From assembly GCA_015680685.1 (NCBI GenBank), contig MNCI01038194.1, positions 21,590 through 66,293 on the forward strand: DNA of 44,704 bases, given 5' to 3'. The notes below the pieces were generated by a model, which was not told where the DNA came from, made no database searches, and worked only from the letters and a program-made list of their open reading frames with translations. Below, one piece after another: positions 12,045 to 22,085 of this stretch. The position numbers and the translations under genes are program-made. Positions within the stretch are counted from its first letter, which is position 1. Each line of letters starts with the position of its first letter. This DNA is from Gnetum montanum. Lineage: Eukaryota > Streptophyta > Gnetopsida > Gnetales > Gnetaceae.

Positions 12045-12460
12045 TAAAAAATAATGTAAAGCTTGATAGAAGAAAAATTAAGATAATGTCAATGATAACA
12101 ATGATAAAATGACATTAAAGAAATCAAAGAAGGCAAAAGATTCTATAATTATTTTTACTTTTGCTACACAAAGTATTGATCAATCTGGATAGTTAGCATG
12201 TAAGGTATGTAAGAAGACTACTTTCTACCCAAAGATAATATCTTTTGTTGAAAATTGAGGCTTTAGAAGATTACTAGGAGACTTGATGTAAGGCTAATCA
12301 TGATGGAAATTATGTGCTAGCATTTACTTTTGTACCTTTTTCTTCTATAAAAGATGATATTTTGCCAAAGCTTTCTATTGTTATTTTAAGTTCAAACACA
12401 AATATTCAAAATGATGTAAATTTTGTTAGGACTAGAACCATCCTCCCTACTAATTTTTGT
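12045..12460 (+). repeat. Direct duplication, copy 2
   Basis: Partner of the block at 11340-11755. It contains about 25 extra bases after GTAAGAAGAC (near 12218-12240) that copy 1 lacks. Confidence 0.8.
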
Positions 12461-12640
12461 AACACATTTAACATCTGCAACATCTTAAGTCTTCTCAAAA
12501 GGTCTCAATTTCGACATCATGCATCATTGGCAACATTGTTAGTTTTTCTAATGATCTATAAGTCCCTTTTCGATTTGAGGTATATCTTTGAATTGCTTAG
12601 TGGTCACAAAATACCTAGCTCATTTCATATAAGGTTATTA

Positions 12641-13114
12641 TGAATTCAATTATGATGATTTTTACCACATCTCTTTGGTGTTACAAGGAGGGTTGATTTG
12701 TCAAGAGCTAGTGTTGTTTCCTAAGGTCTAATTACAAGTAAAATTAGCTTTTTAAAAGTTCATTTAACATGTCACATCACTTTTCTCTAGTCAAACTACA
12801 CAATGTTTAAATTTTTGCCTTCTAATTTTATCTTGCGAGTTTTGGACCTTTTTCCTAGGAAATATCATCCCTATGCATCTCAATGCCTTCTAAAAGATAA
12901 TTTCATGTCATGGCATCCTCTTCCAACTCTAATTTATTCAAGCTTCAAAAGCTCATTTGTCGTTCATGTTCTTCTTTCTTCTTACATGCTTGCTCTAAGG
13001 AATCCAATACTACAACATTGTTATTAGCTTGTTCAATGGCTAACATCATCATGTCCTTGGCATAATTTAGAGTTGTGCTTATTTTCTCTAAAACTGCAAT
13101 TGCAATTGCCACGT
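12641..13114 (-). other. Coding-like minus-strand remnant, unassigned
   Basis: From about 13114 to 12945 the minus strand is open and reads as a helical, charged segment (LEKISTTLNYAKDMMMLAIE). It abuts the LTR-end fragment on its right. No family was recognised. The rest, 12641-12944, holds nothing I can name. Confidence 0.3.
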
Positions 13115-13222
13115 TGATGAATGATGAGTGATCCTTATACCCAACCATACAAATCACAAGTATGTACACATAATCTGGTTGAATTCTATGGAACTTAGGA
13201 TTAATAGTCTCCTAGATACTTA
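13115..13222 (-). repeat. LTR 3'-end fragment related to the Athila-like LTRs
   Basis: About 108 bp here match the last bases of the minus-strand LTR at 38555-38660, including CCCAACCATACAAATCACAA in both, and ending in ATCA. A weaker match ends the plus-strand LTR at 41523. Here the tRNA-Asp-type primer site that follows the other two LTRs is absent or unrecognisable. This suggests a truncated or rearranged LTR, and it abuts the stop codon of gene 2. Confidence 0.55.
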
Positions 13223-15670
13223 AGTGTAATGTTGCTCAAATGATCCCTCATCATGTCCTAATCCTTTTGGTGGTTTAGGCTACCCTACTGTTACTCCTAA
13301 AAATTTGAAGGCATATAGGAGTGCCTTCATCTTTTCCTCTTTACTCTGTGGGTTGTAAATGGTCCAAGTGGCTTCTAGATTAGCTAGTGCTGGCACATCC
13401 CATAAGTAGGACATGGTCAAGAACATTTCCTTCATGTTAACAAACCAAGCTACAAATTATTTACATTCGATGTCAAATGTATGGATAAGGTTCTACAATT
13501 CTTGGTAGCTGTTCATTCTTTTGGCTAGGTTCCCGCCAACTAATCTTTGTTTTTGAAATTTTGACTTGAGAACTTCAAGCTTCACATTAGTCACTTTGAG
13601 TTTTTACTTGGTTTCCTTATGGAGCTTGAATTTTGCCTCATAGATGAGGTAGAAGCTGACCAACTACTTCTCCAATTCTAATCTTGGCCTTCCTGCTTTT
13701 AGCATTGCTAAGTTTGCATATTGAAGGTTGGCTAACTCCATGTACTTCATCATCTATTTAATTTATAACACCTTTAAGTGGATTTTAGCTTGGTTTTACA
13801 TGTTAGGGCCATCAAAGATGGGATGACATATATCATCTCTTTGTTGGAGTTGCTAGAGGGCTTCATTGACCTTCACCTTTATCGATTTAATTTCTTTTTT
13901 GTTAACCTTCTTGAACATTCTAACATAGTCTCTATAGTGATTCTTCACTCTTTCATATTTTAGGGCTTCATTCTTTTAGGTGGAAATATCAATGACAGTC
14001 TTTTGCTAAAGTGTATGAACCTCCTCCATTAAGAGATTCCTATTCTCAACAACCAACCTCCATACATTCTATTTTACTTTATTAAGTTGTTCCTACTACT
14101 AACAAATGTATTCCACTATTTGATCTTTTTCTGTTCAACATTTCATAGGTGGTGGTTCTTTTGGGTCAATAAAATATTTTCCTTACAGATTTGTTGAAGG
14201 TCATGACTTAAAGAATTCATCATTGCTTTCAATAGTGATGTATCAAAGACCACTATCTCTTTTGCATTCTTGGCCTCCTAGAGTCTTTGTTGAAGATGTT
14301 AAAAATATTTACCTCTTATAAGCTTAGGCTTGTGAATGGATGGGTTAGACAAGCAAGCTCTTAATTTTACAACCTACCAACTGTTGATTACTATCTCCTT
14401 GAGTTTCACATTAACAATGAGCAATTTATCCCTTGTCTCTAGTACCTATGACTAAATGACTAAATATCCTTCAAAAGATTGAAGATCTCTAGAATTGGTT
14501 GTCTAACTCTAACCAATTGCTCCAACACTTCTTCATGATGTGTTGCACTCATTCCTTTACTCCTAGCTCCAATAGACACATAGACATCTACCATGATACC
14601 AACATTAGGGACATATGTTACAAGAAAATTTAAAGCTTTTCAAATTTTATCTATCATCATCTCTACTATAATTTCCTAGTCCTTGTGTAGTATGAATAGG
14701 ACTATTGCTCCTTTCTCCTCATCTAATATGACAGAGAAGGTTGCTCCATTCTTAGAGATTTTAGGGAATGCTTGTTCCAAAATGAAGATTGTGACTTCTT
14801 GGATGCTGGGACTGGCACAAATAGATGCTTGGTCCCTTTATGTAGAGAAGACTAAGATTAGTTCATTTGCTAACTAGTTGATGATCCTAGTGACCTCACT
14901 TAGATAGCTCATGGTTGGATGGTACATAGAGGATTCACCATCACCTTTAGAGGCTTGTTGCAATTATTATTCCCTAAGCTTCCTTAGGCATTCAATAGCT
15001 ACTACCATATAAGGAGTTATCTTTGGTGCTATAGGTGATGATGAAGGTGCAACTCCTCTTCTTAAAGCTTGGCAAGCACTTTGTTCTTCATCATCTCCTA
15101 CCATGATGTGGTAGGAGCCTTGTGGAGGACATCATTAACATAGAAGGCTATGTATTTCCTTTTGCAAAGTTTTTATACTATGTAAGAAAAGGGGAGTGTC
15201 TTCTTACCCTTATTTTTGTTAAAGTGCTTCTCAATTTCAAAGAAGATGAGTTGGGGAAGGTTGACTTGGAACTTTTCACTTAGTGTCATGCATGTTCTTG
15301 TAATGAAGGCAATCACCTTGATTGGCCTTATTGTGGTATTGAGGTGATTAGTTGTAATTTTGAAATAAACTCTTCTTGATTTGGTAAGGACCTCATATTC
15401 ATTGTAGTTCACTTCATAACATCACTAAATCCATTCTTTCCTTGCCTTAGGGCTTACTTGAGTTGAGATCTCTACCAACTTTATCCTAGTGTTAGGCAAT
15501 CTAAGGGCTTCTATAATAGCATCAACTACATAGGAGACAATGATGTCCTTGATCCTTACTATGACATCTCCTGGATGGTCTTTCCAGAAGAGATAGGTCT
15601 CTCCCATGTACCATTCCCCATTGGTGGATAGAATGGACCATAGTGAAGGCCATTATAGTTAGGTTCTAAT
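13221..15670 (-). pseudogene. Gene 2, C-terminal part: decayed coiled-coil protein of a plant-transposon family
   Basis: A minus-strand coding relic enters from the other side of the main element at 15665 and runs to a stop near 13221. The first part is one frame, interrupted by stops at 15425-15427 and near 15173. A frame change near 15110 continues through readable segments such as MVVAIECLRKLRE and MSATHHEEVLEQLVRV. Further frame changes lead to a charged helical C-terminus (near 13650-13230) ending GHDEGSFEQHYT. The region near 15620 (NGEWYMGE, followed by V..I..I...LRLP) resembles the aORF of the main element near 25530. The segment near 15190 (TLPFSYIVQKLC) resembles the 'putative plant transposon protein' pattern. 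Function unknown; the family call is from memory. Confidence 0.5.
15666..15670. repeat. Target-site duplication CTAAT, left of main element
   Basis: CTAAT precedes the 5' LTR and is repeated exactly at 33168-33172 after the 3' LTR. A 5-bp duplication is standard for Ty3/gypsy integration. Confidence 0.95.
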
Positions 15671-15809
15671 TGAAACACCACAAAATTTTGAGCTTGGTAC
15701 TTGTCCAACAAGAAGCAAGTCCTTAAGATCCCCAGACGACCACAGCTACATTTGGTGTCAATCATGGCAACTTCGGAGGTCAGATGCTTAATTCTCACTA
15801 AGTCTGTAG

Positions 15810-15935
15810 TTCCAGCGTATACGCCTAGCGTGTATGCTCAAAGTTCCAACGTATACGCCCAGCGTGTATGCTCAAAGTTCCAGCGTATATGCCCAGCGTG
15901 TACGCTCAAATTTCCAGCGTATACGCCTAGCGTAG
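15810..15935 (+). repeat. 34-bp tandem repeats in U3
   Basis: Units start at 15810, 15844, 15878 and 15912 (the last partial). Each begins TTCCAGCGTATACGCC, contains AGCGTGTACG, and ends CTCAAAG. Differences between units are mainly CG-to-TG or CG-to-CA changes. The 3' LTR has one unit fewer. Confidence 0.9.
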
Positions 15936-16284
15936 ACCTCCAGCGTACACGTCTTAGATAAACGTCTGGCATGAAACCTCCAAAGACGGCATAAAAAATA
16001 GCACTGCAGAGCAAGAATTGGCACAAGACAACAATCGTCAGCGTATATGCCCTAGCGTACACGCCCAACCATCATCAGCGTATACGCCCAACGTCCACAG
16101 CATCACCCAAGTTCGCATACGCCTAGCACATCCAGTGTATACGCCTGGTGTATATGCCCAGAGTCCATGCCTGCCCGATGCAGCGTATACGCCCAGCAGA
16201 TGTAAAATATTGTATATTTGTAAATCTTATGCACCCGGTCAATGCGCCATGTGTCACCCAACCCAAGTCTAGCGTAACAACTGG

Positions 16285-16292
16285 TATAAAAG
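16285..16292 (+). promoter_or_regulatory. TATA box of the 5' LTR (TATAAAAG)
   Basis: GGTATAAAAGCCCC is conserved in both LTRs. Transcription would start about 30 bases downstream, giving the U3/R boundary near 16315. Confidence 0.75.
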
Positions 16293-16883
16293 CCCCAATT
16301 TCCCACTTGAACAAGGTCGACTGGCAAAAATCTGAAATCATACCAAAGAGCAATTATGCTGAGAACCAGAGCACAAACCCTCTTACGCTGGGCAACCCTG
16401 TATGCTGAGCAGATAGTCTCTATGCTGTGCTTATAGTGTGATCCAGCCACAGTCATCCTTGCATCCACCGGGGCTTTTCGTCTGCCTTGTGTTCCATTCA
16501 CAACTGTGTTAGACCGGTGCATTGTACTTTCAATCTGTAATGCCATTGTTACATTTTCTTCCCATAATCATTTACAGTTTGCATTAATTATTGTACGGAT
16601 TCTGTTCACGTCTGTTTACGTTTACGCTCTGTTTCCATCGTTCACATTGTTTACGCCCTGTTTACTCCCGCTACGCAGTTTACGTATAACCCAGCATATA
16701 GCATTTTAGTGTATGTTTGGGGAAATCCTTGTCTGATCCACGTGCGGACCACCAAAGGTACTCTACCTTCGTACATTCCAGCTCACCCTTAGGTGAAGGC
16801 AAGGTCTTCTGTGCATGTCTGGTGATCCCACGGTCTCTGTTCCCTTCCAGTCGGAGATTGACGATTTCGGACGGTACAGAAAT

Positions 16884-16901
16884 TGGCGCTAGAAGGAGGG
16901 C
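16884..16901 (+). promoter_or_regulatory. Primer-binding site (TGGCGCTAGAAGGAGGGC)
   Basis: Five bases after the LTR the sequence reads TGGCGC..., the complement of a tRNA 3' end that finishes in GCGCCA. It would prime minus-strand DNA synthesis. I cannot name the tRNA with certainty; it differs from the tRNA-Asp site of the two Athila-like elements in this window. Confidence 0.75.
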
Positions 16902-17429
16902 CTTTGTCTAAAACCTTACCTTCACGCTCCCTAGCGTCTACACTGATCAGCGTTTACGCTTCCCTATTCAAAACTCACTCTCTGCAAGTCTTTCAGCGTC
17001 TACGTTGTCAACTCCAAGTGGACTCTGTCCACAGAGACCCTAGCATCTACGTTGCCACACATACGCTACACGCTTCACGCCGCAAATTTTCCTTACCCCA
17101 TACACAACTGATCAAGTTTACGCTGCACATTTTTACGCCATAGGTTTTGTTTACGCTGCATACTCTCTGCGATTCTATTTACGCTATTCTCTTTACGCTG
17201 CAAACTAGTTTACGCTACTGTTCATTTATACCACTCTGTATGCTGCACCCTGACACTGTATATGCTGCCTAGCGTATACGCTGCACTTCTTACACTGTAT
17301 ACACTGTCTACGCTGACGTTATACGCTAAACGTTGAAGCGTATATGCTGCACTTTACCACCTAGTTTACGTTGTACTAAGTACACTAATTTTGCACCTCT
17401 ACCTCGTGTCATACCCTCAATAGGTCATC
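16902..17429 (+). other. Element leader rich in TACGCT words
   Basis: This stretch lies between primer site and gag start. It is dense in TTTACGCTGC, AGCGTCTACG and related words, and contains one exact AGCGTATACGCT palindrome at 17271-17282. No coding frame is supported. It would include the packaging region in a Ty3/gypsy element. Confidence 0.7.
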
Positions 17430-20400
17430 ATGAACCCCGTAAACACCACCGTTGCAACCGCTCAAGTCACCGACATCGTGGGCACCATGGCCGTCCAACA
17501 GCCAGCAGCACAACCCATAGTGGGGCCCCGTCGGTCCCTAAGGTTACAAGGGAGGAACCCAGCCTCTAACATTATAACCCGGGACCAGTACAACTTCATA
17601 TGTGTGAAGATACAAGCTGGTCTGGTAGTAGATCGAGCTGAAATGGAGGTGAAGAGGCAGTTTAAACTCTTCTACAGGGGGGGACGCGAGTTCATCCCTT
17701 CCTCGTACAATGTAATCCCTATTCCGGAATAATACTCAGAGCTCGTCACATGACTCCTCTTGCAAAGAGGCCAGTCATTGGACTAGCCTGCAGTAGATTT
17801 CCAATCGGAAGAGGAGGAGAAGTTCGCTGCCCAATCCGAGCATGAAGACTCCTATCACACCCTCAGTCCACAAACCCACATCAATGCCATGTTCCACCTG
17901 GGGACAGGGGAAGTCATGCCCCTCTAACACCTCGGGATCACCCAGGCGCAAGCCCCTCCACCAGAAACATCAGCCTTGATTCACGTTCCTCCTGCGACCG
18001 ACCCGCAATTCAGCACACTCCCTCTCGCTATCATTCCCACTGCAGCCGTCGGTCCATCTTCGCAGGCACCACCCCCACACAACAACACGGGAGAAACCTT
18101 CTCACCTAGAGTGATAGGTATGCCACACGTAATACTAGCATCCACATCCGCTCACTACATCCCTCACATCCAAGCGCACAGAGCTCCCTCGACCGCCGTA
18201 ACCCAATAGGGAGTTCCTTCACAAAACGTGGTCGGACAATGGGCAGCGATGGGGCCTCAACCACAACAACAGTAACTTCCTCACTACACCATGCCACCCC
18301 ACACAATTCCACCAGTTAACATGCCCCAAGTGCAGCCCCAACCACAGCAGTAGCAACTTCACACCTATAACGTGCCATCCTTAGTGCCACCCACTATAAA
18401 CATCCCACAAGCACAATCGCCAACCGCGCAGCTTTCGGCCTTTCAACCCACCATCCAATAGTCTAACCTGTACAATATACCACAACCTCAAGTTGCCTTG
18501 TCACCTAGTACCCAAGACTGGGCAGATGCCAAAAAACTGATGCAAGAATTAATTGATGAGGTAAAGCGCCTCAAAACGGCTGCCGACGGAGAGCTGAAGG
18601 TAGTGGACTTCTACCACGATAACCCCATCAGTCCTTCGATCCTGCCTCTAACCTTGCCCAAAGGCATTTCATTGCCAATACTAACCAAATATAATGGGGA
18701 GATAGACCCCAACGCACATCTCATAACATTTAGGTTAGAATGCACGTTACTCCAGGCATGGCCCCATGCCATCTTGTGAGTGTTCCCTATGTCCCTTGCT
18801 GGAAGAGCACTTGATTGGTACCGGGCCTTGCCAAGGAACTCTATATTCTCCTTGGAAGAGTTGCTACACCAGTTCGTAACTAGGTTCAAATATAACTTGA
18901 AACCTAAAGCGACGTTGGACAGCCTCATACAGCTTAAACAAGCACTGCTTGAACCTGTACAGAAATTCATTCATAGGTGGAGTGCCGCTCTTAATAAGCT
19001 ACATGAGCCAATTCCTCAGACATACCTGCTCACAATTCTGAAAGGGGCCGTTAATGACTTTTTTAAATCCAAATTATACTATCTTAACGCATGTAACCTT
19101 AACCAAGCTTTTGTGCAAATCAAAAATATAGAAGAGGCGGCTCAAAACAGCCATGACCCTGCATACCTAACCTTTAAAAATAAACACACTAAAAAAGATA
19201 AAGAGAAGGCTAAGGCAACTATAGCGGCAATAGCGGGAACGCAACAACAAAACAAACTACTAGTAACCCCTACTAACTATAATAAACCTACTCCCACAAC
19301 CGTGCTGGAATCATCATCGTAGAACCCAACAACGAACTGTACGTGAAATTTCGAGAGGAAAAAACCCTCTCAATACACGCCTCTGCCAATGAAGCCATCC
19401 CAGCTCTTCGATCAACTCCTGAAGGCTGGGTTGATGAAACATAAACAGTTATCCCCTGCAGCCATCCAGAGACATGGCCGGTTCTGTCAACTCATTCAGA
19501 ACCTAAGCTTAGCAACATCGGATGAGCCTCCAGTGCCCAAAGGTTTTAGAATGGATCGCTTTTGCGATTATCATCAATGCAATGGGCACGGTACGGATTA
19601 CTATTTTCCCTTGAAGCAAGATATACAACGAATGATCGACGAAGGCCAAATTGCCTTTGACGAGGCCAACTCGGTCCAACCATAGAATCAGGCTATGAGG
19701 GTGTATAAAGACCCTCTGAATGCCAAAGAGACGTCGTACGGTATCAATACAATCTACCTTGATGATGATTCCGAGACATCCAACATTAACACCATCTACC
19801 CTGAGTGTAAACAACAAACACCTAACAGGCTGATTATAGTTCGCGTTCCTGCTCCTGCAGCCACATCCATGCCCCAACCACCATGTGCCCCGCAACGGCC
19901 ATATGTTGTTCAGATGCCTCCGACTGTAGCAACGTCTAACACCATGGCACTCGACAAACCATATGTGGTGCGTGTCCCTCCCATCATTCCCTCAAATCCA
20001 TCGACCCATTCTACTCGGCCTGCCCCTTTTATAGTCCGAGTATCACCAGCAGCCGCAACAGCGGAGATCCAACCTCCGTTGAAACCAACCCCATCTGTCT
20101 TTAGAATACCCAAAAGTCCTAATAATTACCAAGCCTCCACCTCACAAACGCAAGGCGAACCTAGCCCCTACGTCATTAGGGTACCTGGCCAGCCTTCCGC
20201 CCAACCACGCCTGACTGTCCAAACACAACCTTGCCCTGCTCCATATGTGGTAAGAATCCCAGGGCAACCCGAGGCTCCAAGACCAGCTCCACCTCCACGC
20301 CATACACGAGAACGCCTAGTAGATAGGCTTACACGTGAACGCTTGGAGAAAGAGCGTCAATGGTTAGCCGTGGGGCCTCCTAAACCCACTCCACTTAATG

Positions 20401-21683
20401 CCATACCCATGTCGCCGCCTAACAGTCAATCAAACATAGGACATGAAGGTGAACCATCTAACAAACATGATACACCTAAGACAACAGCTCTGAGCAAAAA
20501 CGATAAATCAACGAAACATGAGATAAAACTGTTGGGCCCAATGGACCTAGTCACCACTGATGCAAACATGCCCAATAGTAGAGATTTTGCAATAGCTTTA
20601 ACACAAGTCACCCAAGCACTGAAGCAAAAGAACATGTCACTAAGCTTGTATGACTTGGTTCTTACATCTCAAACACATCGGAAAGCTTTGGTACGTATGC
20701 TAACGTCCATCTCAGTGAGCGAGAACTTGCCCCCAAACAAACCATCCATTCATGCGGTAATGTTCTTGCCCCAAGGGTCAACGTCCAAACCACTAAGCTT
20801 CCACAATGATAACATTAAAATGGATAAGGAAATAGGGGAAGTGACAACAACCCCCATGTTCATAACGATACGCATAAATCAGTTCAAGATACACAGGGTC
20901 CACGTAGACGATGGAGCTGCTACGAACGTGGTACCATACCCCATCGTTGAACAACTAGGGCTAACAGAGTTAATCAAACCAACTGCAACTACATGTTTAA
21001 AATCATTCAGCGGGTCACGCGTGGTGGTCAAAGGCATAATAACCTTATACTTCATAGCGGGGGACCAGTTTTCTACATCTGTCGACTTCGTGGTGGTTGA
21101 TGAAATGCTAGGATTCAACCTGATACTAGGAAGACCCTGGTTGGCCCAATTGAAAGCAGTCTCCTCCCCTATACATCAAAAAATTCACCTACCTTATGAG
21201 GGTGGTGAAATCATCATACACGAGGAAGTGGCTACACCTATTATTTCATCACACATGGACACGGACCAAGGCTTAGAAATTAAGCTCGAAGAGCCTGAAC
21301 AAAATGACATAAAAGAACAAAAACTGGTAATTTCTAATCCTTTCAACATGGAAGAAGATCCATCTAAAACAGAAACACCTGTGCCTGACATTGTACATAC
21401 ACCTTCTCAATTAGAAACTAACACAGAACTCGCCACAAGTACTGAAACATCCAAAAACACTGACGTAGAAGCCGTTCCATCAGACGTCCCATGGGCTGAA
21501 TTACAGTTCAACATAATCAGCGAAGGGGACACTGAATACAGAATCATACCCGTTGACACATCGCCTAACATTAAAAAGAAAAAAATTAAAAAATTCTTAA
21601 AAAAATACCATCTCAACCCATCCGAAATGACATTAAACTACAACAAATCAAAAACGTTAAGCTACACTCCAAGTTCAGAATGA
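17430..21683 (+). pseudogene. gag-pro: Gag-protease polyprotein, one frame with 12 stops
   Basis: A single frame, about 1417 codons, runs from ATG 17430 to TGA 21681 with no frameshift. In-frame stops lie at 17730, 17751, 17784, 17925, 18207, 18273, 18351, 18459, 18777, 19320, 19344 and 19683. Order: a Pro/Gln-rich N-terminal region (17800-18490); the retrotransposon gag (capsid) domain (about 18600-19150), with SLAGRALDWYRALP and the L..F...F pattern; a degenerate zinc-knuckle-like motif CDYHQCNGHGTDYYFPLK near 19565, whose last Cys is Tyr; a Pro-rich linker with repeated PYVVR(V/I)P; and an aspartic protease (20850-21200) with active site HVDDGAATN and flap-end ILGRPWL. Gag builds the particle and protease matures it. 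Most stops fit C-to-T or G-to-A changes. Confidence 0.9.
20850..21210 (+). other. Aspartic protease domain within gag-pro
   Basis: The retroviral-type protease has its catalytic Asp in VDDGAATN (near 20910) and a conserved LILGRPWL near 21125. The Asp-Asp-Gly-Ala variant replaces the textbook Asp-Thr/Ser-Gly. About 160 further residues, Glu- and Lys-rich, follow before the stop. RT is not contiguous; it begins 5.4 kb later, beyond the antisense gene. Confidence 0.8.
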
Positions 21684-22085
21684 CGTTAAACTATCATGTT
21701 CGCAAAGACGTAAAACTAGCCACGATCAGCAATGATCGGTCAACAGAAAAATCCACCTGTGTCATCCGAAATGTCCTTTGCCTATATTGGGGCCCAAAAT
21801 GGCCTTAAACTAGCTCCTACACTTATACTTTGTTTTCCTTTTTGCGTATCATTTATAATTACTCCGGTGCATTACACTTAGAACAAATGAAAAAATAAAT
21901 CAAAAAATTTTACATTGCCATGTTGTGTGTGCAATCAAACTCAAAATCAACAAAAAATCTTTATACATGCAATACTATACAATCATCAGTGTCAATTGTT
22001 TTCGTTTATCTCAAAGTTTTCAAGTTACAAATTCCCGTATCAATTTGAGTCAGTATAGTTCTAAAGGCAAAACTAAAAAAAAAAA
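21684..22085 (-). other. Convergent 3' ends of gag-pro and the antisense gene
   Basis: These 402 bases separate the gag-pro stop (plus strand) from the aORF stop (minus strand). They are AT-rich without a supported frame and would be 3' untranslated sequence of the antisense transcript. The words GTTAAACT, GTAAAACT and GGCCTTAAACT occur at 21685-21811; the last is repeated four times on the far side of the antisense gene. Confidence 0.6.

Larger units (their letters stand above)
10525..12640 (+). other. Decayed coding-like DNA of unknown family with an internal duplication
   Basis: Plus-strand frames from 10525 (69 codons from ATG) and 12314 have coding-like composition, including a lysine-rich stretch near 11290-11350 and a CxxCH segment near 11222. 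All are interrupted by stops and frameshifts and I cannot assign a family; a retroelement gag or accessory frame is the most likely origin. The region contains two diverged copies of a block of about 400 bp, listed separately. Confidence 0.4.
15671..16878 (+). repeat. 5' LTR of the Tat-like element (1208 bp)
   Basis: Starts TGAAACACC at 15671 and ends CGGTACA at 16878, six bases before the primer site. U3 (to about 16315) holds palindromic AGCGTATACGC arrays, and the TATA box is at 16285. It is 36 bp longer than the 3' LTR, mainly because it carries one extra 34-bp tandem unit. Short antisense frames in the LTR (for example 16103-16546) are not supported as genes. Confidence 0.95.

Noticed and set aside
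15810-15935. Regular 34-bp repeats that might suggest CRISPR
   Set aside because: Units are directly adjacent with no unique spacers, they lie inside a plant LTR, and no cas gene is present.
16103-16546. 147-codon antisense frame in the 5' LTR, also open (152 codons) in the 3' LTR at 32379-32837
   Set aside because: The two LTRs were identical at insertion, so shared openness is not independent evidence. There is no recognisable domain, and the frame crosses the TATA box and the motif array.
19509-21616. Minus-strand frames of 65-128 codons opposite gag-pro
   Set aside because: They lie opposite a clean 662-codon gag-pro frame with recognisable domains and show no motifs.
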